A stretch of 64,000 nucleotides of DNA from an uncultured Bacteroidales bacterium (GCA_946403855.1 CAMJBH010000001.1:149077-213076), one strand, 5' to 3'. Positions 45,301 to 53,792 are shown, counted from the stretch's first letter. A program made the numbers and translations. The notes: generated by a model from the letters alone, not told the origin.

Positions 45301-45636
45301 GGGGCTGACTGCGTAAAGCTCTGAGGCGCCTTCGCTAACGGTGCCGCTGAAGTTGGCGGAAGAGCCGTGGTTGCCGCCTTGAGGGATGCTGAAGGTGTGC
45401 TTGGCAGTGCCGTCAAATACGGCTATCTGGTCATCGTCCTGCCAGGATAGGGTCGGGAAATCCAGGACGACCTTGGTGGGTCCTGATCCGGGGATATCTG
45501 CCAGGGCCCGAAGAATTATCGTCTGCTGGTCCACCGAAGGGGTTGCTGGGCTCTCCTCCTGGACTCTCTCGGCGGTACATGCAAAAAACAGCGGCAGCAG
45601 TGCCACCAAAACAGACAGATAAAATGTCTTTCTCAT
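42319..45636 (-). CDS. Surface lipoprotein: fimbrillin-like, GLUG repeats and GDPD domain
   Basis: 1105 residues. The signal ends LLPLFFACTAE (lipobox). Residues 35-270 form a fimbrillin/Mfa-like beta domain (LSWQDDDQIAVFDGTAKHTF, FAPGDYYAAVYPGTVPAGTF). Residues 290-830 carry about ten GLUG-type beta-helix repeats (GGIVGNWNSTGTLKGCTNYG, GGVVGYDGRGSSVTDCSNSG). The last 260 residues are a GDPD domain: VVAHRGGATEYG (His-Arg), ASECDIYWTSD (E-x-D) and VIVAHANSS (second His, though the usual next Asp is Ala), then WLDIKM. This is an uncommon enzyme-on-adhesin-scaffold layout. Its ortholog-like neighbour lacks the enzyme. It is probably exposed on the outer membrane and may act on glycerophosphodiester polymers or lipids. 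Confidence 0.85.
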   Translation of the reverse strand: MRKTFYLSVLVALLPLFFACTAERVQEESPATPSVDQQTIILRALADIPGSGPTKVVLDFPTLSWQDDDQIAVFDGTAKHTFSIPQGGNHGSSANFSGTVSEGASELYAVSPAAAADALSGGLLSVSLPSVQVIPSGLTASPQALLCVAKAQGDALAFKNVVSLVKISISSDDISSVLIRGAALSGKASVKPDGTIDRILEAAATVEIRPEGAVFAPGDYYAAVYPGTVPAGTFSITLVRNDGKSLTRSTGKAQTLERNACKSAGDISVSGQWESVIYTKSQLFAWNASRTPSDAADNVQLGADIDMEMSPWQPRNFAGSFDGKRHKLYNLNAVSDNYAGFLRELTGSASVKDIIIGSADGSSYDGSSIISHSNSTNNYTWYYVGVIAKASGASTVSGVVNFATVEVASDATSKTRIGGIVGNWNSTGTLKGCTNYGTVRNISPLTGQASSADAKLSTSLMGGILGFFDMRSTVEGCANHGEVYATNPYVSAVGGVVGYDGRGSSVTDCSNSGSVEHRSLTLGADTAVGGVVGHALGSSSAFGSIKSCGNTGPVSARGDGKVIRVGGISGYNDYYLVSDCANEGAVSFSNPLATTGFIAIAGVAAHTFHGCVISSCSNSGAVSSDKPQVNRIGGIVGTLNSSAARSCTNSGSVTLNNSSRSIDNWEAAGGIAGFCEGTSGTREISDCTNEGDVSMTVNTTGRDTPGRVAAGGITGMPFTDFSIIGNVNKGSVSARNSQTYGFAGGIFGMGAEADKVSSFSANCNFGNVSGNQAGAVSATNSASFTATVCDALTVNGITHGAASDKNLWACPQNSGSITLIVVPHSPDEDGSLPKPLDPGNKVVAHRGGATEYGCPDNSRAALRYAMSLGCYASECDIYWTSDNNVIVAHANSSDEINGMHPWEHTADEIRAAARLSNYERIPTLAEYIDIVMEEGSKTKLWLDIKMIDTPSLDYEHPAKAALRAIEIIQEKNAQNFCEFICTGYEGVMSRIASAVKASGIPCGWMNGGISASSFKSKGYTDWANLNTREHFNLGSGEDKGTGNRTITEFKNAGLQLSVFHLDKQSGNSSAVYTDATVQLYLNEYQYLRAITTNYPAWLLQKTKGL

Positions 45637-45658
45637 CCCAGTTCAAGCTTTTAACTAA

Positions 45659-45666
45659 CAAATTTA
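45659..45666 (-). promoter_or_regulatory. -7 element for the GLUG-GDPD gene
   Basis: TAAATTTG on the minus strand, 22 nt before ATG 45636. Confidence 0.5.
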
Positions 45667-45681
45667 CTCTTTTTCGGCCGT

Positions 45682-45714
45682 TCGTCCCCGGACCGGACCA
45701 GCTTCCGGGGACGA
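45682..45714 (-). terminator. Hairpin between the two GLUG genes
   Basis: An 11-bp perfect stem (45682-45692 with 45704-45714) and an 11-nt loop, 54 nt past the stop of the upstream GLUG gene. GAAAAAG follows on the minus strand rather than a T-run, so termination strength is uncertain. Confidence 0.5.
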
Positions 45715-45768
45715 TATCGGGCAAGGCGTATCAAGGGGACCATGCCCGCAAATGGCCGATAAAAGAAT

Positions 45769-48700
45769 CTACTCGCTGTCGCTGTGGGCAACGTAGGTAG
45801 GAGTGATGGTACCGGTGTTGGACGGGCAGAGCCATGCAGCCTCATCGGCTGCCGCAGCCTTGGCCACGCCATTCACGGTCACGGCATCGCAGATTGTAGC
45901 TGTGATGGCCTTGGCGTTCTTTCCCGCCACGGCTCCGGCGACAACGCCTTTGACAGAGCCAAAGGAAGAGCCGCTAGCAGTGGGAGCTTTTCCGAAATTG
46001 CCGAATAATCCGCCAGTGAATGCCTTGGTAGAACCTTCCGTGCCATTTTCAACTGAACCATAGTTCTTATTGTCAGTGAAAGAAGACACATTACCAGCCT
46101 CCAGCTCCTGTCCGAGCAAACCGCCAACATAGCAAGCGCCATTGGTTGCAGCATTCTTGGCAAAAACTTTCCCGTAATTGATATTGCCACTAACCTTGAG
46201 GGCATCATACGGCATGCCGACTATACCGCCAATTGCAACACGATCATTAGTCGTAAGAGCCATAGCATCAATTTTTCCACGATTGACATTACCAGTAAAG
46301 TCCAGCGCAACATCTCCTGATCCTTCAGTAAATCCTGCAATACCGCCGACACTCTGCCAATTAGCTGTCTGGGCAACGCAGTTCAAAGTGACTGTGCCAG
46401 TGTTAGTACAGTTCGTAACGGGACTATTATTGGCAGTTCCCACTATACCTCCAAGCCTGTTGACCTGAGTCCTATTGGAAGACACGGCTCCATTATTAAC
46501 ACACTTATCAAATTTTTGAGTTGCATACATATGACCAACAATACCACCGACTGCACAATAAGATCCGCCAGTTGCGGTATTGTCGTATGTCACAGCAGCG
46601 TCATTTGTACAATTGGTTATACTGCCGCACTTTATCACATACCCCACTATGCCGCCAACACGAGGATTTGCAGCTCCACCTCCAGCATTGGCCCAAACAG
46701 TAGCATCTGAATGATTAACACATCCACTAACAGAGCCCGATGGCAGAGTCAGTTTACCTATGATACCGCCTATAGAATAAGCCGTATCAGCATATGTTGA
46801 TCTGTAGTTCAGATCCCTTGTAATTGTGCCATAATTATGGCAGTCCTTTATTGTAACCTCATTTGCAGAAGACACAACAGGAATAATACCTGCTACATTA
46901 ATTATGTTTCTGTTCTTTGCCAGAATGGCCCCGTAATTGGAACAGTTCTCTATAGATGAACCAGCAGCAATATCCGCATTCAAATATGCAACGATACCGC
47001 TGACATATGCCGCCGCTGCCTCTGTACCATTTTTAGCTGCAGCATTTGTATTAGCTATATCCCCATGGTTCTCGCAATTCTTAATTATAACTACCCCAGC
47101 CCCATTGATAAAGCCTCCAATGCCACCTATTGTTGATATCTGCTCGTTTACGCCAGTGATAGAAGCATAGTTCTTACAGCCATCAATAGTCAGCGTCTCG
47201 GTATTACCTGCTGGTGAATTACCAACAACACCACCGATAAATGCGCGCTTGGTAGCACTCTCTGGATTGAAATCGATTACACCGCTTTCCTGGTTTGTAC
47301 AATCTTTAACCGTACATCCTTTATAGGCACGGCCTACTATTCCGCCCACCTTGAGTTCACCGTCAAGAGTACATGTTATACTGCCTAAATTCTCACACTT
47401 GGAGACTGTAGAAAGAGTTGCATCTCCAAGAATGCCACCAATGCAGGAGCTCCTCGTACCAGTACCAGAGACAGAGATGTTGCCCTTATTGACGCAGTTG
47501 GTAAAGCTTCCGCCCACCTCGTCGGTGGAAAGAATGCCGCCGATGTAGCTGGTAGCCGCATTGTTGACCGTAATAATTCCGGAGTTGGAGCAGTCTTCCA
47601 CGGTAGCCACGGCGTCGTTCCAGCCAATGAGTCCGCCTACAACTCCTGCAGCCACAGGGGCGGTGGCTTCGTTGCTGACGTTTCCGTGATTCTCACAGTT
47701 CTTAATGCTTGACGCTCCGGCGATAATAGCCACAAGGCCGCCGATGCGGGTCTTGCTCTTGGAAGTGGACGCCACGGTCACGGGGACATAGGACGTAATA
47801 TTTTCAAGCTTAGCACCTTCGCTCAGACGAGTCACAAGTCCCGCATAGCGCCAACCCGAATCGGCGGTATCATCGGGATTGTTCTGGATAATCACGCTCT
47901 GACCGTCATAGGAAGTACCGTCGGATGTGCCGAAGGTAACGTCTTTGATTGTACCGTCAAGGGTGTTGACGAAGCAGGCGTTGGCACTGCGCTCGACTTT
48001 GAGGTTGTAGAGCTTGTGACCCTGCCCATCGAATGTGCCGGTGAAATCCTTGGGCACCCAAGGTTCATTCTCCATGTCGATATCGGCGCCGATGATCACA
48101 TTATCCTCGGTTCCGCCCACGCGGTTGGCATTCCAGTCGAAGAGCTCGGCCATGGTGCGGATGACAGTTGTGGTAGGCAGCTTGTCGAGGGATCCCGCAT
48201 CAACACCCTTCCTGCGTTCGAAGGTGATGGCACCGGTGGCAGTACGCTCGGCAGTTGATGCGCCCTTGATGAGGGAGATGGAGAAGCTGCCGGCCGGAGT
48301 GGTGCCAGGAAGCATGGGAACATAATAGGTTCCTGCAGGGAAAATGCCGTCGGCGTGGGTCAGCGTGATGGCGTCGGAAGCAGCAGACGCAGACTTGAGC
48401 ACTCCGTCTGCTCCCACTGAAGCAGCACCGGCAATGGCCTTTCCGGTGATGGTGATTTCGCGGATATTAGATGCAGTGAAGCTGATCTTCAGCAAACCGC
48501 ACACCTGCTTGAATTCCATCGGGCTGCCTTTCGAAGCGGAAGCTACAGCCACAAGGGCCTTGGGATCTGCGAAAGCGCCGGAAGGGATGGTCTGTGCGGC
48601 AGGCACGGAGACCTTGATGTCGGTACCCTCCAGAGCCTCGCCGGCAGAAGCGGGATACACGGCATATAGAGTGGTGGCGCCGTCGCTGACTTCGCCTTCA

Positions 48701-48969
48701 AACACTGCGGAAGCTCCGGTATTGGATCCGGCCTTGATGCTGAAGATGTTCTTGGCGCTGCCGTCAAAAACTGCAAGCTGGTCGGCATCTTCCCATTTGA
48801 CATTCTGCTCCTCGGCAAAGTCGAGGGCGACCTTAGAGATTTCTTCGCCGGTAGCGGTGAAAGAAGTGTATGACTTCTCAACAGCCGGAACTAACTGCTG
48901 CTCCGCAATCTCCTTGGAGCAGGAAAGGACCGTCAATGCAAGGACGGCAAATGCTAATACTTTATTCAT
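45769..48969 (-). CDS. Surface lipoprotein with GLUG beta-helix repeats
   Basis: 1066 residues from ATG 48969 (MNKVLAFAVLALTVLSCSKE), chosen because the lipobox follows directly; a longer frame would overlap the peptide gene upstream. The Ser-Lys-Glu after the Cys resembles lipoprotein surface-export signals of Bacteroidota. Residues 25-260 are a fimbrillin-like beta domain clearly paralogous to that of 42319-45636 (KWEDADQLAVFDGSAKNIFS). About fourteen GLUG-type repeats follow (GGIVGRAYKGCTVKDCTNQ, GGIVGHMYATQKFDKCVNNG). The C-terminus (ICDAVTVNGVAKAAAADEAA) equals the segment that precedes GDPD in the paralogue, so the two differ by gain or loss of the enzyme. Codon use in the middle (46.4-47.3 kb) is more AT-rich than at the ends. 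Confidence 0.85.
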   Translation of the reverse strand: MNKVLAFAVLALTVLSCSKEIAEQQLVPAVEKSYTSFTATGEEISKVALDFAEEQNVKWEDADQLAVFDGSAKNIFSIKAGSNTGASAVFEGEVSDGATTLYAVYPASAGEALEGTDIKVSVPAAQTIPSGAFADPKALVAVASASKGSPMEFKQVCGLLKISFTASNIREITITGKAIAGAASVGADGVLKSASAASDAITLTHADGIFPAGTYYVPMLPGTTPAGSFSISLIKGASTAERTATGAITFERRKGVDAGSLDKLPTTTVIRTMAELFDWNANRVGGTEDNVIIGADIDMENEPWVPKDFTGTFDGQGHKLYNLKVERSANACFVNTLDGTIKDVTFGTSDGTSYDGQSVIIQNNPDDTADSGWRYAGLVTRLSEGAKLENITSYVPVTVASTSKSKTRIGGLVAIIAGASSIKNCENHGNVSNEATAPVAAGVVGGLIGWNDAVATVEDCSNSGIITVNNAATSYIGGILSTDEVGGSFTNCVNKGNISVSGTGTRSSCIGGILGDATLSTVSKCENLGSITCTLDGELKVGGIVGRAYKGCTVKDCTNQESGVIDFNPESATKRAFIGGVVGNSPAGNTETLTIDGCKNYASITGVNEQISTIGGIGGFINGAGVVIIKNCENHGDIANTNAAAKNGTEAAAAYVSGIVAYLNADIAAGSSIENCSNYGAILAKNRNIINVAGIIPVVSSANEVTIKDCHNYGTITRDLNYRSTYADTAYSIGGIIGKLTLPSGSVSGCVNHSDATVWANAGGGAANPRVGGIVGYVIKCGSITNCTNDAAVTYDNTATGGSYCAVGGIVGHMYATQKFDKCVNNGAVSSNRTQVNRLGGIVGTANNSPVTNCTNTGTVTLNCVAQTANWQSVGGIAGFTEGSGDVALDFTGNVNRGKIDAMALTTNDRVAIGGIVGMPYDALKVSGNINYGKVFAKNAATNGACYVGGLLGQELEAGNVSSFTDNKNYGSVENGTEGSTKAFTGGLFGNFGKAPTASGSSFGSVKGVVAGAVAGKNAKAITATICDAVTVNGVAKAAAADEAAWLCPSNTGTITPTYVAHSDSE

Positions 48970-48982
48970 AATCATGCCGTCT

Positions 48983-49117
48983 TTACCATTCAAATGTTGA
49001 GAAATTGTTGTCAAACCCCTCAAGAGAGGAGTCGCTCTGCGCCGGGCTTTCAGCCAGGGCATAAAGACATCCGAGTTCTAATTCGGAAGCCTCCGGATGG
49101 ATGTAAGGTTTGCGCAT
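48983..49117 (-). CDS. Small protein upstream of the GLUG lipoprotein
   Basis: 44 residues from ATG 49117 (MRKPYIHPEASELELGCLYA), rich in Ser/Glu, ending NNFSTFEW. It resembles in style the short peptides (Met-Lys/Arg-Lys, Tyr-x-x-Pro-Glu, a mid Cys, an aromatic acidic tail) often found just before fimbrillin-type lipoprotein genes in Bacteroidota. It lies 13 nt before the GLUG lipoprotein start and is probably co-transcribed. There is no signal peptide. The function is unknown. Confidence 0.6.
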   Translation of the reverse strand: MRKPYIHPEASELELGCLYALAESPAQSDSSLEGFDNNFSTFEW

Positions 49118-49172
49118 AGAGTATAATTTTGAGGTTATTTGCCGGTCAGTTATACTATATATACAAACCTCC

Positions 49173-49201
49173 ATGCCAAAACACCCAAAGCGTTTTGGCA
49201 T
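49173..49201. terminator. Hairpin after the BACON/OB lipoprotein gene
   Basis: A 10-bp perfect stem (49173-49182 with 49192-49201) and a 9-nt loop. It lies 29 nt past the stop at 49230 on the minus strand; on the plus strand TTTTCTT follows. Confidence 0.5.
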
Positions 49202-49229
49202 TTTCTTGGAGGCTCTTATGTATCGAATG

Positions 49230-52200
49230 CTACTCGCCGTTCGCCCTTATACCGAACACATAAACGGGAGTACCGCTGATGGAGGAACTGTTAGACATCC
49301 ACGAGAAGTTCAATACCGTTTCCCGACCTAAACCGTTATCAGGAATCTCGATGGTGTACCTATTGGCTTCTTGGACTGTCAGCGACGACTCGCTTGGCAA
49401 AACGGAAGGATCAATGCTGATATTCTCGGGAGTTTGCACAACCATCACGCTTAACCCTCCGCTGTAGGCAGACACAGCATAGAACGAGATGGACTTAACA
49501 CCGGCCGGAACGGACAAAATACCGTAGGCATAATTATGCAGAGCATAGACAGTGACTCCAGGTACTCCGTTCACCGTACAGGTTTTCTCTTCGAACCTAC
49601 CGTTGCCTGCTCCCGGGGTCATTATAAGCGTACTGTTGAAATTGTCGGTTACTTGCTCTACCTTGTCGGCAACCACATGGAACAGATATGGATGGTTCGC
49701 TATACCGTCCCCGGTCCGGCCCAGATAGAAAGCTTCCACGCTTACATACTTGCCTTTGTTTGCCAGCAAGAGGCTCTGCAAATCAGATGCAGGATTGTAG
49801 AACTGCAACACGGAAGTTTCGGAGCCAAAACACTTGAGGCGCAAGAACTTTGTTTTGGAATCGTAATCCACTTCCCCGACAAGCTTTATATGCCTTGCCG
49901 AAGAATAAGTGACCAGTTTATCTACGCTCTCAGCTGCCGGAATAAGCTGAGGGGTCTTTCCGCTCTTTTCCACAGTCACTTCCGTTCCGCCAATACAAGG
50001 AGCATTGACTGAAGCTACTGTAGAACGAACACCGCCCACCTGCACAAGGTCTCCAACCTGAGGCATCAGGGAAGAGCGAGCGGAAGAAGACATCTGGGAA
50101 AGATCCACATATATGCCGTGATTGCCCTGAGACACCACGAAACCGTCTGAAGAAACAGCGCTCACTACAACTTGGGGAGTCATGACCTTTGCGCCGATCT
50201 GAGAAACAAGTATGTCAGGAATACTCTGCGAGACATCCTCCTCGCTCTTCTCTATCGAAGTGAACAGGAACGTTCCCGAGGTGGGGCGGCCGTACAGATA
50301 GAACCCACGGGCGGTAACTAAACTCTTCTTCTCACTGTATATGATACTGTTTTCGGCGCCGCCAACTCCGGCAAGGAAGAAGCCGTCGGACAGAACCATC
50401 AATGCACTGCCTGGCGAGGTCCTGCCGGTAACCTCCATATAAGTAACTCCAGAAGAACGGGGCACTAGTTCGGAACCTAAAGTGAATGGTCCTTTCATGT
50501 TCTTGAGTTCGAGAGAGCCTCCGGTAGCGTAACCTTCGTAATACCCCTTGTAGCGCAACTGGCGGGGCGACCATGCGCCAGTAGCCTGGTCGTTTGTGCC
50601 GTGCTGGACAAAACAGTAAAGCAGATCGAACTTGTCGCCGGGTTTGGCCTGTACAAGTTCTGCTTCGTCGACGTAGAACAAGGGCACATAATAACCTTCC
50701 TTGCCGGCATCAGTAAGAATCATCACCGAGGTGTGACCGGGAGATTGGATGTTGGCAGCCACCACGGCGTCCTTGACCAGCATGTTGTTGTCGTTTGTCC
50801 TGGTGTAGCCGCTGGGGTGGTCGTACAGATACAGGTCATACACCATCACAGGGATGATATTGAAGTATTCCTGGCTGCCGGATTTGGAAATGCCGTTGAA
50901 GAAGCCGTAAATTTTCACAAAACGGCCGGACATATTGTCTATGCCACCCTCCTCAACGTCCATGTTGGCGTCGTCGGGATACTGGATACTCACTTTGCGC
51001 GACTGACCCATAGGAAGAAGGTCCGCACTGTTGACAATCGTGACATTGTAATAGTTGCCGGACTTTTCAAGACGGCCGACGATACAGCAGAATGCGGCAT
51101 GGCCAAGCGAAACTATCTGGTCGATGCCTCCGTCGGAATCTATTTCTTCCTGGGGCCATGGAGCAGGATTGCCCGAAGATATCACCTTGATGTCGGACAG
51201 GTTCTCGATTTCGGGCACTCCGTTGTAGGTGGTGCGGTCGCCGATAAGAGTAACCTTGTCGCCCCTCTTGACCGAATGGTCGGAGCCTTTATAGGCATAG
51301 ATATGAGCTTTCCAGCCAGTGGCCTCCGGATCAGCAAGCACAAAGCCGCGCTTGTTGACGGCCAGCACCAGACTCTCCTTAAGCTGGAAGGGCATTTTCT
51401 CCTTGAAATTAATATCCATAACCTCCGACACGGAGTATTCGGGCAGTTTGGGAGTCTCGTGGCTCTCGTGATAGGCGTAAACTACTTCCGGAGTGCCGTT
51501 GTAAGCACCTCTGAAGCCGACCAGAGTCACTATGTCTCCAAGCTTGATGCCGAGAGATCCAAAGGACTTGTCATTGGCCCCGCCATATCTCTTCGACTTT
51601 GCAGTGAGGCCGTACACGAGTACGGAACCGCTGTCGTCGGTCAAGGTAAAGTTGCCGTATGTAGCATTGCGTATATCGCTCACAGTACCCTTGAGGCGAT
51701 AGCGCCGATACGACGAGGTCGGGCTGGCGAGGAACTGCTTCACGGTGACAGTCCTGATCGGGAACAGAGCAGGACGGCCGCCAAATCCGATGCTTGCTCC
51801 GCTTGCAAGCGTAATCGTGTTGGTTGGCCTGCGGGAAGGCTTTACGATAATATCCTTGACATGCAGCCCTTTGATGCCTCTGATGAGCAGTTTAATACGG
51901 GTGCTCACTCCTTTCGTGGCCACTTTTTCGGGCTTCACGGCAAATTCACAGACGCCGCCGCTCCATTTGCCCGCGGGAGCGCCGTCCTTGAAGGACACGG
52001 GCACGGGACTCCACTTGTCGACCGGGTCAAACTCCGCTCCTTCAGCAGGTTCGGGGGCCTCGTTGTCTTCTCCTACGAATATCTGAAGATCGCTTTCCGC
52101 AAAGCCGTTCTGGGCCCCGGCGGGGTCGACGGACTTGAGGAAAGAGGCCGAGAACTCGATTCCGAAGGCCTCTCCGGCCTTGGTCACCAGCTGGTCCAGC

Positions 52201-52799
52201 TCTATGCCGCTTATAATCAGATAGGAATCGTCTTCGTCGAAGCCCAGGGCATTGCCGGTGGAGGGAGGATCGAGCTGGGCGGAGTTCTCTATGGCCACCC
52301 CGGCGAACTCGAACCCCAGGCGGGACTCGCCGCCTATGAACTCGCCCATGTTGTCTTCGGTGAGACGGGGCCAGTCGCCGTCAGCGTCCTTGACCGGAAT
52401 ATTCTTGTCGAACACGGGCTCCGCGTAGGGAGTTTCCACGAAGGGGTCCACATATGCCTGCTGGCTCACAGAAAGTGTTTTTTGCACTGAACCGGCCGAG
52501 AACGTGATGGTTGCGCTGCGTGCTTCACCGCTGTTTGCCGCTGCAGTTACCTTCACTTCAATGTTTCCGGGATCTCCTCCTGAGGGTGAGACGCTGGCCC
52601 AGGATTCGCTGCTCTGGGCTGTCCACTTGGCTTCGGAGACGGTAAGGGTCACAGTTTCGGTGCCGCCTTCGGCGGTGAAACTCAAGCTGGAAGGCTTAAT
52701 GTCCAATGACGGATCCACCTTCTCGGGTTCATTGGGCGCACACGCGGCAAGTAAGGCCGCGGTGGCCAAGAAGGCCAAAAAACTCTTTATCGTTTTCAT
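49230..52799 (-). CDS. Large lipoprotein with BACON-like and OB-fold-like repeats
   Basis: 1189 residues. The signal ends TAALLAACAP (lipobox, Cys near residue 20). Residues 33-118 look like a BACON/Ig domain (LDIKPSSLSFTAEGGTETVT, then KTLSVSQQAY). A beta-rich region follows (about 130-340). From about residue 345 on, five or six OB-fold-like units are visible by their recurring pattern of YRLKGTVSDI, then FTLTDDSGSVLVYGL, then GDIVTLVGFRGAYNG; weaker units are GFVVSQGNHGIYVDLS and VGDLVQVGGVRS. Such OB repeats are found in secreted Bacteroidota nucleases and lipoproteins, but I see no catalytic domain. It ends in FGIRANGE. It is probably an outer-membrane or surface binding protein. It lies 22 nt after the def stop. 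Confidence 0.78.
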   Translation of the reverse strand: MKTIKSFLAFLATAALLAACAPNEPEKVDPSLDIKPSSLSFTAEGGTETVTLTVSEAKWTAQSSESWASVSPSGGDPGNIEVKVTAAANSGEARSATITFSAGSVQKTLSVSQQAYVDPFVETPYAEPVFDKNIPVKDADGDWPRLTEDNMGEFIGGESRLGFEFAGVAIENSAQLDPPSTGNALGFDEDDSYLIISGIELDQLVTKAGEAFGIEFSASFLKSVDPAGAQNGFAESDLQIFVGEDNEAPEPAEGAEFDPVDKWSPVPVSFKDGAPAGKWSGGVCEFAVKPEKVATKGVSTRIKLLIRGIKGLHVKDIIVKPSRRPTNTITLASGASIGFGGRPALFPIRTVTVKQFLASPTSSYRRYRLKGTVSDIRNATYGNFTLTDDSGSVLVYGLTAKSKRYGGANDKSFGSLGIKLGDIVTLVGFRGAYNGTPEVVYAYHESHETPKLPEYSVSEVMDINFKEKMPFQLKESLVLAVNKRGFVLADPEATGWKAHIYAYKGSDHSVKRGDKVTLIGDRTTYNGVPEIENLSDIKVISSGNPAPWPQEEIDSDGGIDQIVSLGHAAFCCIVGRLEKSGNYYNVTIVNSADLLPMGQSRKVSIQYPDDANMDVEEGGIDNMSGRFVKIYGFFNGISKSGSQEYFNIIPVMVYDLYLYDHPSGYTRTNDNNMLVKDAVVAANIQSPGHTSVMILTDAGKEGYYVPLFYVDEAELVQAKPGDKFDLLYCFVQHGTNDQATGAWSPRQLRYKGYYEGYATGGSLELKNMKGPFTLGSELVPRSSGVTYMEVTGRTSPGSALMVLSDGFFLAGVGGAENSIIYSEKKSLVTARGFYLYGRPTSGTFLFTSIEKSEEDVSQSIPDILVSQIGAKVMTPQVVVSAVSSDGFVVSQGNHGIYVDLSQMSSSARSSLMPQVGDLVQVGGVRSTVASVNAPCIGGTEVTVEKSGKTPQLIPAAESVDKLVTYSSARHIKLVGEVDYDSKTKFLRLKCFGSETSVLQFYNPASDLQSLLLANKGKYVSVEAFYLGRTGDGIANHPYLFHVVADKVEQVTDNFNSTLIMTPGAGNGRFEEKTCTVNGVPGVTVYALHNYAYGILSVPAGVKSISFYAVSAYSGGLSVMVVQTPENISIDPSVLPSESSLTVQEANRYTIEIPDNGLGRETVLNFSWMSNSSSISGTPVYVFGIRANGE

Positions 52800-52821
52800 G
52801 GGGTCGGGAAGAATTAGTGTG

Positions 52822-53376
52822 CTACTTTATTTTGGAGTTGTATCGGGTTGCAACTTTGCCGTGCGAGATATTGACAAGTTTCTTGCTTATCATCTTGCGG
52901 CGTATAGGCGCCACGAGATCGGTGAACAGCACCCCGTCCAGATGGGACATCTCGTGCTGCACCATGCGGCAGGCGAACTTGTCGAACTCTTCTTCGTGTT
53001 GCTGGAAATCTTCGCCCCAGTAGCGCAGGCGCATGCTGCATGGGCGTCGGACGCTGCAATAAACACCCGGCACGCTGAGGCAGCCCTCTTCGTATTCGCA
53101 CTGCTCGGAACTTTCAGACAGCAACACGGGATTGATCATGGTGCGTCTGAAGTCCTTCAGGTAGGGATAAATGTCCTTCATCTCATCTCCGTCCACTATC
53201 AGCACCCTCAGGCTCACACCTATTTGCGGCGCGGCGAGCCCGACGCCCTCGGAACGTGCGAGTGTATCCTTTAGGTCGGCGATAAGCGCCGTGAGTTCTT
53301 CTTTCTTGGTTATATCGGCCTCGGCGGCTTTCTGCCTCAAAACTTCCGAGCCATAGAGATAAATCGGCTGTATCAT
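52822..53376 (-). CDS. def: Peptide deformylase
   Basis: 184 residues with the three deformylase motifs: GVGLAAPQIG, EEGCLSVPG (metal-ligand Cys) and QHEMSHLDG (HExxH with catalytic Glu). The usual HEMDHL has Ser instead of Asp, which is not a metal ligand. It removes the formyl group from nascent proteins in the cytoplasm. Its ATG overlaps the ruvX stop (TGATG), so the two are coupled. Confidence 0.96.
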   Translation of the reverse strand: MIQPIYLYGSEVLRQKAAEADITKKEELTALIADLKDTLARSEGVGLAAPQIGVSLRVLIVDGDEMKDIYPYLKDFRRTMINPVLLSESSEQCEYEEGCLSVPGVYCSVRRPCSMRLRYWGEDFQQHEEEFDKFACRMVQHEMSHLDGVLFTDLVAPIRRKMISKKLVNISHGKVATRYNSKIK

Positions 53377-53786
53377 TTTTTCTTGTCCAAATAGGCTTGT
53401 AAAATAATGGCGGCACTTATCTTGTCCACCGAATTCTTGTCCATCCGCTTGCTTTTCTTCATGCCCCCGTCTATCATGGCGCGATGCGCCAGTACAGAGG
53501 TAAACCTCTCATCTTCAAGAGCAACGGGCACTTCGGGAAAGGCCTTTTGGAGCTTTTTGAGAAAAGCGTCCACATCGGCGGCAGCCTGGGCATGCGAGCC
53601 GTCCAGGTTCAGGGGATATCCCACGACAAACTTGGATATAGGCTCGCGGAGGGAATAATTTTTGAGATAATCTATTATCTTTGCAGACGGTACGGTTTCT
53701 ACAGGAGACGCAATGATGCCCAGAGGGTCGCTTTGAGCGAGCCCCACGCGCGCACTGCCGTAGTCTATTCCGATGATTCTGTCCAC
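53373..53786 (-). CDS. ruvX: Putative Holliday junction resolvase (YqgF/RuvX)
   Basis: 137 residues. IIGIDYGSARVGLA is the RNase H-like first strand with the catalytic Asp; KFVVGYPLNLDG, LEDERFTSV and the C-terminal DKNSVDKISAAIILQ with the second Asp complete the YqgF fold. It has been linked to 16S rRNA processing and to Holliday junction cleavage. I chose GTG 53786. A TATTTTTG promoter element lies at 53793-53800, so the upstream TTG at 53804 would fall outside the transcript. That leaves almost no leader. Confidence 0.9.
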   Translation of the reverse strand: MDRIIGIDYGSARVGLAQSDPLGIIASPVETVPSAKIIDYLKNYSLREPISKFVVGYPLNLDGSHAQAAADVDAFLKKLQKAFPEVPVALEDERFTSVLAHRAMIDGGMKKSKRMDKNSVDKISAAIILQAYLDKKK

Positions 53787-53792
53787 TATTTG

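Noticed and set aside
50601..52490. A 629-codon open frame on the plus strand
   Set aside because: It is antisense to the BACON/OB lipoprotein, which has a signal peptide, lipobox and recognisable repeats; the plus frame has none.
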